Shown: piece by piece, positions 40,403 through 48,570 of the stretch | Position numbering within the stretch: position 1 is the stretch's first letter | How the letters are laid out: each line of letters opens with the position of its first letter | DNA from: Streptomyces phaeofaciens | GTDB lineage: Bacteria > Actinomycetota > Actinomycetes > Streptomycetales > Streptomycetaceae | Direction of reading: 5' to 3' | NCBI RefSeq assembly: GCF_014648915.1 | Contig: NZ_BMSA01000013.1 | Span: 186,001 to 250,000, forward strand | DNA length: 64,000 nucleotides | Made by a program: the position numbers and the translations under genes | The notes under the pieces: generated by a model | Seen by the model: only the letters and a program-made list of their open reading frames with translations | Database searches by the model: none | Told to the model about the DNA's origin: nothing

Positions 40403-40726
40403 GTGCCGACCTACCAGTACCAGTGCACCGAGTGCGGCGAGGGCCTCGAGGCGGTGCAGAAGTTCACCGACGATGCCCTGACCGAGTGCCCCAACTGCAG
40501 TGGCCGCCTCAAGAAGGTGTTCTCCGCCGTCGGCATCGTCTTCAAGGGCTCCGGCTTCTACCGCAACGACAGCCGCGGCTCCTCGTCGAGCAGCTCGCCG
40601 GCGTCGTCGAAGTCGTCGACGTCGTCCTCCGACTCGTCGTCGGCGTCCTCTTCGTCGTCGTCTTCGTCCTCCTCGGACTCGAAGTCGTCGAGCGCGGGCA
40701 CCTCGGCGGGCACCTCCGCCGCGTAG
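40403..40726 (+). CDS. FmdB-family zinc-ribbon protein
   Basis: 107 aa. Zinc ribbon YQYQCTECGEG...ECPNCSGRLKKVF (two CxxC pairs, residues about 8-33), then GIVFKGSGFYRND and a long Ser-rich tail with occasional Lys/Ala. FmdB-type proteins are of uncertain function, originally described beside formamidase genes. GTG at 40403 has AGGAGGAAGA at the right spacing. The CIRCE-like site upstream suggests heat-shock control. Confidence 0.9.
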   Translation: MPTYQYQCTECGEGLEAVQKFTDDALTECPNCSGRLKKVFSAVGIVFKGSGFYRNDSRGSSSSSSPASSKSSTSSSDSSSASSSSSSSSSSDSKSSSAGTSAGTSAA

Positions 40727-40738
40727 GGCTTCCGTCCG

Positions 40739-40768
40739 GGACCCTGCCGTCGTACGACGGCAGGGTCC
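40739..40768. terminator. Perfect 30-bp palindrome terminator
   Basis: GGACCCTGCCGTCGT meets its exact complement ACGACGGCAGGGTCC with no loop bases, giving a long hairpin just after the FmdB gene and before the phosphorylase promoter. Confidence 0.8.
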
Positions 40769-40875
40769 TCGGTGTTTTCCGGCGGACGGGCGTCCCGGTG
40801 GGCCGGCGCGGGCGTTTCCCGGCGTTTCCCCTGGGCGGGCGCGGGGCGTGAACGGCGCGAGCTAGTGTGCTGGGC

Positions 40876-41709
40876 ATGGCGAACGCAGAGATCGGCGTAA
40901 TCGGCGGCTCGGGCTTCTACTCGTTCCTCGACGACGTGACCGAGATCCAGGTGGACACCCCCTACGGCGCGCCCAGCGACTCCCTCTTCCTCGGTGAGAT
41001 CGCCGGCCGGCGGGTCGCCTTCCTGCCCCGGCACGGACGCGGCCACCATCTGCCGCCCCACCGCATCAACTACCGGGCCAACCTGTGGGCGCTGCGCTCG
41101 GTCGGGGCGCGCCAGATCCTCGGCCCGTGCGCGGTGGGCGGCCTGCGCCCCGAGTACGGGCCCGGCACGCTGCTCGTCCCCGACCAGCTGGTCGACCGTA
41201 CGAAGTCCCGGGGCGGCACCTACTTCGACGGGCTGCCCCTGCCCGACGGCACCGTGCCCAACGTGGTGCATGTGTCCCTGGCCGACCCCTACTGCCCCAC
41301 GGGACGCGCGGCCGCGCTGAAGGCGGCGCGCGGGCAGGAGTGGGAGGCGGTGGACGGCGGGACGCTCGTCGTGATCGAGGGGCCGCGGTTCTCGACGCGT
41401 GCGGAATCGCTGTGGCACCAGGCGCAGGGCTGGTCGGTGGTCGGTATGACCGGCCATCCGGAGGCGGCGCTCGCCCGTGAACTCGAACTCTGCTACACAT
41501 CGTTGACCCTGGTCACCGACCTCGACGCGGGCGCCGAGTCCGGCGAGGGCGTGTCCCACGAGGAGGTGCTGCGGGTGTTCGCGGCGAACGTGGACCGGCT
41601 GCGGGGAGTCCTGTTCGACGCGGTGGCCGAGTTGCCGGCCAACGAGGACCGGGGCTGCCTGTGCACGGGGGCGTTGGGTGGTCTGAATCCGGGGTTCGAG
41701 CTGCCGTAG
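40876..41709 (+). CDS. S-methyl-5'-thioadenosine phosphorylase family protein
   Basis: 277 aa. PNP/MTAP fold: IGVIGGSGFYSFLDDV, FLPRHGRGHHLPPHRINYRA, GPCAVGGLRPEYGPGTLL, VVIEGPRFSTRAES and VGMTGHPEAALARELELCY. It cleaves methylthioadenosine (or methylthioinosine) with phosphate, recycling methionine and adenine. ATG at 40876. Monocistronic between two hairpins. Confidence 0.92.
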   Translation: MANAEIGVIGGSGFYSFLDDVTEIQVDTPYGAPSDSLFLGEIAGRRVAFLPRHGRGHHLPPHRINYRANLWALRSVGARQILGPCAVGGLRPEYGPGTLLVPDQLVDRTKSRGGTYFDGLPLPDGTVPNVVHVSLADPYCPTGRAAALKAARGQEWEAVDGGTLVVIEGPRFSTRAESLWHQAQGWSVVGMTGHPEAALARELELCYTSLTLVTDLDAGAESGEGVSHEEVLRVFAANVDRLRGVLFDAVAELPANEDRGCLCTGALGGLNPGFELP

Positions 41710-41816
41710 GGGCCGGCGTCGGAGGCGGCAGCGGAACTCGTCGTTCGAGTGAGGGAGTTGTCCACAACCGGGCGGTGGTCCACCGGCTCCGGCGAGGGGC
41801 GGCGCGAAGCGTCATC

Positions 41817-42422
41817 GTGGCTTCGCAGACCGATTCCTCGTCGCAGGTGGTGATCCCGTTGTCCCTTCGTCCTCCCCCGCACCCCGTGCCGCCCCCATGT
41901 GTCGTGCCGCCCTTCGATCCCGTCCGCGTCCACGGCGGCCGCCACCGGCTGGGCCGGCTCGTACGGAACCGGCGACGGGCCCTCGCGGCCGGCCTCGCCG
42001 TCACCGCCGCCGCGCTGGTGGCCGCCGGCCCGCAGAACGGCGTGCCCGCACGGGGACACCCGGGCGACGGCGAGGGCCCACCCGCCCACACCCGGTCGTC
42101 GGCGCGCACCCCGGCCCACTCCCCGCGCACCGCGGGGAAGGTGACGGCACCGGTGCGGATCGCCGACGCGGCCACGGTCCGGCTGCTGCGCCCGGGCGAC
42201 CGGGTCGACGTGATCGCCGCCGAGCGGACGGCGTCGGGCGGCGAGGCCGAGGTGGTCGCGCGCGGCGCCCTGGTGACGAAGGTGCCCGAGCCGCTGGACC
42301 CCTCCGGCTCCGTCGGCGCCGGTGACAGCGGCGCGCTGGTCGTCCTGTCCGTACCCCGTTCCACCGCCGCACGCCTGGCGGGTGCGAGCGCGACGGCCCG
42401 GCTGGCGGTGACCCTGTGGTGA
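41817..42422 (+). CDS. SAF-domain-type protein with one membrane helix
   Basis: About 201 aa from a GTG at 41817 (GTGs at 41847 and 41850 are possible). The N-terminus is polar, Pro-rich and basic, then a single hydrophobic helix (ALAAGLAVTAAALVAAGP) and a SAF/RcpC-like domain (VTAPVRIADAATVRLLRPGDRVDVIA..., GALVVLSVPRSTAARLAGAS). SAF domains occur in CpaB/RcpC of type IVb pilus systems, but no pilus genes are near. Function unknown. Confidence 0.72.
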   Translation: MASQTDSSSQVVIPLSLRPPPHPVPPPCVVPPFDPVRVHGGRHRLGRLVRNRRRALAAGLAVTAAALVAAGPQNGVPARGHPGDGEGPPAHTRSSARTPAHSPRTAGKVTAPVRIADAATVRLLRPGDRVDVIAAERTASGGEAEVVARGALVTKVPEPLDPSGSVGAGDSGALVVLSVPRSTAARLAGASATARLAVTLW

Positions 42423-42560
42423 GCCTCGTCGTACGGCTGCTGCGGGCCGGGCTGTCAAGTGCCTCGTTCGAGCTACCCCGTTGGACACGCCGGGCACTGA
42501 TTGACGTAGGTTGCGGAGCTGTTCGTTCCACAACCTGTGCAGACGAGGAGTGTCCCCGAG

Positions 42561-43037
42561 GTGAGCCAGAAGAAGGAACCGGGCATCTTGCAGGGCTTCA
42601 AAGCCTTCCTGATGCGCGGGAACGTCGTGGACCTGGCGGTCGCGGTGGTCATCGGCGCCGCGTTCACGAACATCGTGAACTCGGTGGTGAAGGGCATCAT
42701 CAATCCGCTGGTCGGCGCGATCGGCACCAAGAACCTCGACGGCTACAGCTCGTGTCTCAAGGACCCGTGCAAGGTCGCGGCGGACGGCACGGTGGTCAGC
42801 GGCGTACCGATCCTGTGGGGAACGGTGCTCAGCGCCACCCTCACCTTCGTGATCACGGCGGCGGTCGTCTACTTCCTGATGGTCCTGCCCATGTCGAAGT
42901 ACCTGGCCAAGCAGGAGGCCCGCCGGAAGGCGAAGGAGGGCACCCACGAGATCATCGAGGTGACCGAGCTGGAGGTGCTCAAGGAGATCCGCGACGCACT
43001 GATCGCCCAGCGCGGCTCGGGCCACAGCGAACGGTAG
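42561..43037 (+). CDS. mscL: Large-conductance mechanosensitive channel
   Basis: 158 aa. Signature FLMRGNVVDLAVAVVIGAAFTNIVNSVVKGIINPL (TM1), periplasmic loop with a Cys pair (CLKDPCKV), TM2 LSATLTFVITAAVVYFLMVLP and a charged C-terminal helix. It opens under membrane tension to release solutes on hypo-osmotic shock. The GTG at 42561 (VSQKKEPGILQGFK) is preceded by GAGGAG. Confidence 0.95.
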   Translation: MSQKKEPGILQGFKAFLMRGNVVDLAVAVVIGAAFTNIVNSVVKGIINPLVGAIGTKNLDGYSSCLKDPCKVAADGTVVSGVPILWGTVLSATLTFVITAAVVYFLMVLPMSKYLAKQEARRKAKEGTHEIIEVTELEVLKEIRDALIAQRGSGHSER

Positions 43038-43080
43038 CGACACCGCGAGGGGCCCCGCGGACGCCGCTCCGCCGGGCCCT

Positions 43081-43266
43081 TCAGATGTGGTGCGGCGGCT
43101 TCTCGTCCAGGAAGCGCTTCAGGTCGGCCGCGCTGTCGCCGGACGAGCCCGGCCGCTCGCCCCAGCCGCGGTCCGTGTCGTCCGAGGACTGCTGGTCCAG
43201 CGGATCGTCGAAGATCAGCGCGGGCTTCGGGTCGCGCGGCTCGGGGGCGGCGGCGGGGGTGCTCAT
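43081..43266 (-). CDS. Small conserved acidic protein
   Basis: 61 aa with the motif EPRDPKPALIFDDPLDQQSS and DDTDRGWGERP, ending DLKRFLDEKPPHHI. This composition recurs in actinomycetes beside mscL, but I know of no function. ATG at 43266 with GGAGGC directly upstream. Convergent with mscL. Confidence 0.8.
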   Translation of the reverse strand: MSTPAAAPEPRDPKPALIFDDPLDQQSSDDTDRGWGERPGSSGDSAADLKRFLDEKPPHHI

Positions 43267-43415
43267 GCCTCCAGAGTACGGTCCCCCGCCCCGAGAACCC
43301 CCTCCGCGCCTCCGCCAGAGGCCCCTGACCAGCCCTTCCACGGGTGCGGTGCCCCCTGGGGAATCGTGCGCTCGCCCGCAAGATTTTCCGCCGGTTATCT
43401 GCTGTGCTGGGACGC

Positions 43416-44663
43416 ATGACGTCCAGCTCCACGCCGCCGGCCTCTCCCTCAGGTCCCTCAGGTCCGCCCGTCCACGCCAGACCCCTGCGCCGGCTCACCG
43501 CCCGCGGACGCGGCGAGGCGCACCGAGTGGCCTCACCGCTCGAGCTCTTCTTCGACCTGTGCTTCGTGGTGGCCATCGCCCAGGCGGGTGCCCAGCTGGT
43601 GCACGCCGTGGCCGAGTCCCACGCCGGGGAGGGCATCCTCAACTACGCGATGGTCTTCTTCGCCATCTGGTGGGCCTGGATGAACTTCACCTGGTTCGCC
43701 TCGGCGTACGACAACGACGACGTCCTCTACCGGGTCGTGACGCTGGTGCAGATCGCCGGTGTCCTGGTCCTCGCGGCCGGTGTCTCACGGGCGTTCGAGG
43801 ACCACGACTTCCTGGCCGTCTGGCTGGGCTATGTGATCATGCGGCTCGCGATGAGCACGCAGTGGCTGCGCGTGGCGCTGTCGAGCGAGGGCGCGGAGAG
43901 AACGACGGCGCTGCGGTACGCCGGTGGCGTACTGCTCTGCCAGGTCGGCTGGCTGGGGCTGCTGATCCTGCCCGAGCACGGCAGGCCGTGGGTGTTCCTG
44001 GTGATGGCGGTGCTGGAGATGTGTGTGCCGCTCTACGCGGAGAAGGACCATCCGACGTCCTGGCATCCGCACCACATCGCCGAACGCTACGGACTGTTCA
44101 CGATCATCGTGCTGGGCGAGACGGTCGCGGCGGCGACGATCGCCGTGAAGACCGGCATCGACGAGAACGACGCCCTGGACGAGCTGCTCCCGATCGCCGT
44201 CGGCGGACTGCTGATCATCTTCGCCGCCTGGTGGATCTACTTCGCGGTGCCCATCCACGGCCATCTGCGCTCCAACAGGCAGTCGTTCCTGTGGGGCTAC
44301 GGTCACTACGTCGTCTTCGCCTCGGCCGCCGCGATCGGCGCGGGCCTGGAGGTGGCGGTCGAGCAGACGGTCGGCGCGGCCCATCTCTCGACGCTCTCCG
44401 CGTCGGCCGCCGTGACCCTGCCGACGGCGCTGTACCTGCTCGCCGTGTGGGCGCTGCACGCCCGCCACTTCAAGGTGGGACTGGGCCAGCAGCTGGTACT
44501 GCCGGTCACCGCGCTGCTGGTGATCTGCTGCACCTTCCTCGGCGAGTGGGCGGTCCTCGCGGCCGGCCTGGTGGCGGCGGGGGCGGTGGCGACCGGGACG
44601 ACCCTGACGGCCCGGACAGCGGCACGGACGAAGCGGGCACGGACCTCGGGCGCGGCGCTGTAA
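43416..44663 (+). CDS. Low-temperature-requirement protein A (LtrA) family membrane protein
   Basis: 415 aa. LtrA pattern: EAHRVASPLELFFDLCFVVAIAQAGAQLVH, WWAWMNFTWFASAYDNDDVLYR, HIAERYGLFTIIVLGETVAA. Ten or more hydrophobic helices. Role in cold adaptation is known only genetically in Listeria; biochemical activity unknown. ATG at 43416 with GCTGGGAC upstream, a weak ribosome-binding site. Confidence 0.88.
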   Translation: MTSSSTPPASPSGPSGPPVHARPLRRLTARGRGEAHRVASPLELFFDLCFVVAIAQAGAQLVHAVAESHAGEGILNYAMVFFAIWWAWMNFTWFASAYDNDDVLYRVVTLVQIAGVLVLAAGVSRAFEDHDFLAVWLGYVIMRLAMSTQWLRVALSSEGAERTTALRYAGGVLLCQVGWLGLLILPEHGRPWVFLVMAVLEMCVPLYAEKDHPTSWHPHHIAERYGLFTIIVLGETVAAATIAVKTGIDENDALDELLPIAVGGLLIIFAAWWIYFAVPIHGHLRSNRQSFLWGYGHYVVFASAAAIGAGLEVAVEQTVGAAHLSTLSASAAVTLPTALYLLAVWALHARHFKVGLGQQLVLPVTALLVICCTFLGEWAVLAAGLVAAGAVATGTTLTARTAARTKRARTSGAAL

Positions 44664-44669
44664 CCCCGC

Positions 44670-44775
44670 ACCGGCCCCTCGCCGGCCCCGGCCACTTCCC
44701 TACGTCCGCCCTCCGCCGTCCGCCCTCCGCGGTCCGCCGTCCGTCTCCCGCCCTCCGCCCGTGCTCGCCCCTCCC
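44670..44775. repeat. Low-complexity CCGCC/GTCCGCC stretch
   Basis: Between the LtrA-type gene and the convergent peptidase gene lies a pyrimidine-rich degenerate repeat (GTCCGCCCTCCGCCGTCCGC and similar, mainly 44705-44762). I see no gene, hairpin or promoter in it. Confidence 0.6.
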
Positions 44776-45801
44776 CTACCCCCCGTACAACTCCGTGTAC
44801 GAGGGCCAGGCGCCCCCGGCCCCCTCCGTCGGCTCGGCCGCGCGTACGGCGCGCACGATCGCGCGGGTCACCATGTCCGCGCCCGCGGCGAGGAGGTCGT
44901 TCAGGGCGAGCGGGTGTGTGGAGCCGAGTGGGCGTGTGCCGGTGGCCAGCGTGAACACCGTGTCCCCGTCGTGGAGCAGATGCACCGGGCGTACGGCGCG
45001 CGCGATGCCGTCGTGCGCCGTGCCGGCCAGCTTCTGGGCCTGGGCCTTCGTCAGGTCCGCGTCGGTGGCGACCACCGCGAGCGTGGTGTTCAGCGGAGGA
45101 GGGGCGTTCTTCGCGGCGCTCTCGGCGAGGCGCCGGCGCGCGGCCTCGTGCACCCGCGCCTGCGGGTACTCGACACGCCCCTGGAACAGCTCCCCGTACA
45201 GCACGCCCGTTTCCGGATCCGTCACCGACCCCGCCGCGTTGGCCACCACCAGGGCGGCCACGGTGACCCCCGAGTCGAGGACGGTGCTCGCGCTGCCGAC
45301 GCCGCCCTTCATCAGCCCGACGACGGCGCCCGTGCCGGCCCCCACGCACCCCTGCGGCACCGGGGCGCCCGGCTCGCTCGCCGCGGCCGCCTCGACGGCC
45401 GTCCGGCCGGTGGCCGCGTCCGGGCGGGCCGAGAAGTCGCCGCCCCGACCGAGGTCGAAGACACAGGCGGCGGGCACCACCGGCACGACGTGCGCGGGGT
45501 CCGGGCCGACGGGCACGCCGCGCCCCCGCTCCTCCAGCCAGGCCATGACTCCGGACGCCGCGTCCAGCCCGTAGGCGCTGCCGCCGGTCAGCACGATCGC
45601 CTCGACCCGCTGCACCAGGTTGCGGGGATCGAGCGCGTCGGTCTCCTTGGTGCCGGGGCCGCCGCCGCGCACGTCCACGGCGGCGACGGCGCCGCCCTGC
45701 GGTGCGAGCACGACCGTCGTGCCGGTGAGCCAACCGCCGCCGGTGCGCGAGGCGTGTCCCACCCGCAGACCGGCGACGTCCGTCAGAGCGTCAACTGTCA
45801 T
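44776..45801 (-). CDS. P1-family peptidase (DmpA-like, self-processing Ntn hydrolase)
   Basis: 341 aa. DmpA/BapA family: RVGHASRTGGGWLTGTTVVL, VQRVEAIVLTGGSAYGLDAASGVM, VGAGTGAVVGLMKGGVGSAS, then TVAALVVANAAGSVTDPETG. The autoproteolytic Gly-Ser/Thr junction expected near residue 235-240 is not certain from sequence: NTTLAVVATDADLTKAQAQK holds the usual Asn-Thr-Thr (N-T-T-L) motif, where cleavage before the Thr yields the nucleophile. ATG at 45801. Confidence 0.88.
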   Translation of the reverse strand: MTVDALTDVAGLRVGHASRTGGGWLTGTTVVLAPQGGAVAAVDVRGGGPGTKETDALDPRNLVQRVEAIVLTGGSAYGLDAASGVMAWLEERGRGVPVGPDPAHVVPVVPAACVFDLGRGGDFSARPDAATGRTAVEAAAASEPGAPVPQGCVGAGTGAVVGLMKGGVGSASTVLDSGVTVAALVVANAAGSVTDPETGVLYGELFQGRVEYPQARVHEAARRRLAESAAKNAPPPLNTTLAVVATDADLTKAQAQKLAGTAHDGIARAVRPVHLLHDGDTVFTLATGTRPLGSTHPLALNDLLAAGADMVTRAIVRAVRAAEPTEGAGGAWPSYTELYGG

Positions 45802-45985
45802 GCCGGCCAGTGTCCTCCGGTGCCGGGGGAAGGGCCTGGAGGGACAGGCGATTGTCCTGGTTCTGTCACGTGATGGTGTTCATGACGAAAGGGAGGGAAC
45901 CCCACCGGCTACCCGATCCCTCCTTCTCCACGTACTGGAGCGGATCACACCGGATTCCGCACATCACACGAAGCTGGAGCAGCCC

Positions 45986-47206
45986 GTGACAACGCCGGAC
46001 ACAGCAGCGCGGCGCGTCCTGGGGGCCTGTGCCGCCCTCATGGTCGGCGCACTGACCCTGACCGCCTGCGGCGGCAGCGCCAACGCCGACAACGACGACT
46101 CCAAGGGCGGCGGCGAGTCCGCCAAGACGTCCTCCGCGAAGATCGTGATCTCGGCGAAGGACGGCTCGACGGGCGCGTCCATCAACGCGACGGGTGTGAA
46201 GGTGAGCGACGGCCGGCTCACCGAGGTGACGATGACGGTGGCGGGCGGCGGCCAGTCCGTGCCGGGCACCCTGTCCGCCGACGGCAGCAGCTGGAAGCCG
46301 AAGGAACAGCTGGAGCGCGGGACGAAGTACGAGATATCGGCGACCGCCAAGGACACGAACGGCAAGACGGCGGCCGCCAACTCGATCTTCACCACGGTCA
46401 CTTCGTCCGGCAGCTTCATCGGCACGTACACCCCGGACAACGGCACGACGGTGGGTGTCGGGATGCCGGTGTCGTTCACGTTCGACAAGGCGATCAGCAA
46501 GCAGAAGGACGTGCAGTCGCACATCACGGTCACCTCCAGCAGCGGCCAGCAGGTGGTGGGGCACTGGTTCGGGGCGCAGCGTCTGGACTTCCGGCCCGAG
46601 GAGTACTGGAAGGCCGGTTCCAAGGTCACGATGAAGATCGACCTGGACGGCGTGGAGGGCGCGAACGGTGTCTTCGGGGTGCAGAAGAAGACGGTGACCT
46701 TCACGATCGGCCGCTCGCAGGTCTCCACGGTGGACGTGAACACGCAGACCATGACGGTGGTGCGGGACGGGCAGACGCTGAAGAGCGTCCCGATCTCGGC
46801 GGGCAGCCCGCAGCACACGACGTACAACGGCCAGATGGTGATCTCGGAGAAGTTCACGCAGACGCGGATGAACAGCCGGACGGTGGGTCTCGGCGGGGAG
46901 TACGACATCCCGGACGTGCCGCACGCGATGCGTCTGACGCAGTCGGGCACCTTCATCCACGGCAACTACTGGTACAACAAGGGCAATCCGCCGTTCGGCC
47001 GGGAGGGCACCAGCCACGGCTGCGTGGGGCTCGCGGACGCGCAGGGCGCGCAGGGAGACACCCCGGCCAAGTGGTTCTACGACAACTCGCTGATCGGGGA
47101 CGTCGTGATCGTGAAGAACTCCCCGGACAAGACGGTGACGCCGGACAACGGGCTCAACGGGTGGAACCTGCCGTGGTCGCAGTGGACGGCCGGAAGCGCC
47201 ACCTGA
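45986..47206 (+). CDS. L,D-transpeptidase lipoprotein
   Basis: 406 aa. Signal peptide with lipobox LTLTACGG (lipid-modified Cys28), an Ala/Ser/Asp linker, two Ig-like domains (about 50-250) and a C-terminal YkuD domain with FIHGNYWYN...SHGCVGL (catalytic Cys346, His344). It forms 3-3 cross-links in peptidoglycan outside the membrane. GTG at 45986 with GGAGC upstream. The arrangement matches mycobacterial LdtMt2-type enzymes. Confidence 0.94.
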   Translation: MTTPDTAARRVLGACAALMVGALTLTACGGSANADNDDSKGGGESAKTSSAKIVISAKDGSTGASINATGVKVSDGRLTEVTMTVAGGGQSVPGTLSADGSSWKPKEQLERGTKYEISATAKDTNGKTAAANSIFTTVTSSGSFIGTYTPDNGTTVGVGMPVSFTFDKAISKQKDVQSHITVTSSSGQQVVGHWFGAQRLDFRPEEYWKAGSKVTMKIDLDGVEGANGVFGVQKKTVTFTIGRSQVSTVDVNTQTMTVVRDGQTLKSVPISAGSPQHTTYNGQMVISEKFTQTRMNSRTVGLGGEYDIPDVPHAMRLTQSGTFIHGNYWYNKGNPPFGREGTSHGCVGLADAQGAQGDTPAKWFYDNSLIGDVVIVKNSPDKTVTPDNGLNGWNLPWSQWTAGSAT

Positions 47207-47381
47207 CCCGGAACCGGCCTCCGACCGGCGGTTTCTGACGGATCATCGGGCCGCGTGGGAACATTTCACGCGGCCCGGCCGTTTTCACGGCGTACGTTTT
47301 CTCGGTTCCCGGACATGATGTCCGACCGAGGGGCTACGGTATGCACCCACAAGGTGACATGCAGCAACGCCGGGAGAAACC

Positions 47382-48128
47382 TTGAGCGTTCCGTACGAGA
47401 CCGCAGCGTACGAACCAGCCGAGTCGCCCGAGTCTCCGGAGGAGCACCTCGCGCGACTGCTCGGTCGTGCCCTGAACTCGTTCGAGCTGCCCGACGAATG
47501 CGTGCGGCGGCTCGACTGCGCACTGGCCCATGACAGCTCGCTGCACTCCGCGCACCACAGCGCGGGCCTGCACCGCGAGACCTACCGGCACACCTGGCTG
47601 CTGGCCGACGGATGCGCACTCACCCTGTGGGAGCTGGTCCACAACCCCACACCGGGCAGCGAACCGCAGCACGAGGTGTACGTCGACGAGGAGGAGCTGC
47701 GCGCGGCCACGGCCCGGCTGCCGCTCCCGGCGGACGCGCCGGACTTCGAGCTGCCGGTGACGGTGCAGCTCTCGCCGGTCCTCGCACCCCGGCACGTGTA
47801 TGTGCCGGACGACTCGGCGGACCACGCGCGGCGGCTGCTGCGCCGCGCGGAGAACACCGACCGGCCGGGCGCGGACACCGCCGCGCTGCTGAGGACGGCC
47901 TTCGCGCACCAGATCACCCAGGCCTTCGGGCGCCCGTGCCGTGCGGGGCGTATCGGGCTGGGCTACTCGCTCTACGAGCACGCGTTCCTGCTGCGGGACG
48001 GCCAGGAGATCTCCCTGTGGGAGGTCGAGCACACGGCGACGCCGGACGGCCGGCACATGTGCGAGGTGTATCCGTCCGAGGCCGAGGCCCGCGAGGCGAT
48101 GGAGCGGCGGGCGGCGCGGGTCTCCTGA
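47382..48128 (+). CDS. DUF6227-like conserved Streptomyces protein
   Basis: 248 aa, soluble. Pattern includes PEEHLARLLGRALNSFELPDE, HRETYRHTWLLADGCALTLWEL and a similar second half (LYEHAFLLRDGQEISLWEVEH), so two repeats of one fold. No catalytic motif seen. TTG start at 47382 with GGGAG five bases upstream. Function unknown. Confidence 0.78.
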   Translation: MSVPYETAAYEPAESPESPEEHLARLLGRALNSFELPDECVRRLDCALAHDSSLHSAHHSAGLHRETYRHTWLLADGCALTLWELVHNPTPGSEPQHEVYVDEEELRAATARLPLPADAPDFELPVTVQLSPVLAPRHVYVPDDSADHARRLLRRAENTDRPGADTAALLRTAFAHQITQAFGRPCRAGRIGLGYSLYEHAFLLRDGQEISLWEVEHTATPDGRHMCEVYPSEAEAREAMERRAARVS

Positions 48129-48139
48129 CCCGGCTTCCC

Positions 48140-48430
48140 TCAGCGGCCGCCGTCGAGCTGTCGTACGAGCCCGGCGAAGGCGTCCTTCTCGGCGGGGGTC
48201 AGTTCGACGGCCTCCCGGTGCGGGAAGGCCTCCTCCGGGCGCGGGAGGGCCTCGGCGACCTCGGGGACCGTGAGAACGACAGGCGTGGCGGGGGCGGCGA
48301 GGCCCGGCAGGGCGGCCTCCCGTGAGCGGATGCGGCGCAGCATGCGGTTCATGCCGATCAGCCAGGCGACGGAGGCCAGGGCAAGGAGGGTCAGCCCCGC
48401 CAGCTGGGGGATCGTGAGGTGCAGCGGCAT
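48140..48430 (-). CDS. Small single-pass membrane protein
   Basis: 96 aa. One membrane helix (about 9-28, LAGLTLLALASVAWLIGMNR), then a basic stop-transfer and an acidic cytoplasmic tail (TPAEKDAFAGLVRQLDGGR). ATG at 48430. Convergent with the DUF6227-like gene. No known function. Confidence 0.7.
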   Translation of the reverse strand: MPLHLTIPQLAGLTLLALASVAWLIGMNRMLRRIRSREAALPGLAAPATPVVLTVPEVAEALPRPEEAFPHREAVELTPAEKDAFAGLVRQLDGGR

Positions 48431-48570
48431 GCGGTCCAGTACACACCACGGTCCGGGACTTGCGCCCCGGACCGTGACGTATCTCGCAGGTCGCACAGAT
48501 CACGTGAATGACCTATACGGCGCGAATGAGTTGTATCGCTGATGAGTCGACCAGGGGCGGACGCCCGGCG

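Noticed and set aside
44670..44775. Pyrimidine-rich tract as a terminator
   Set aside because: No inverted repeat of useful length is present.
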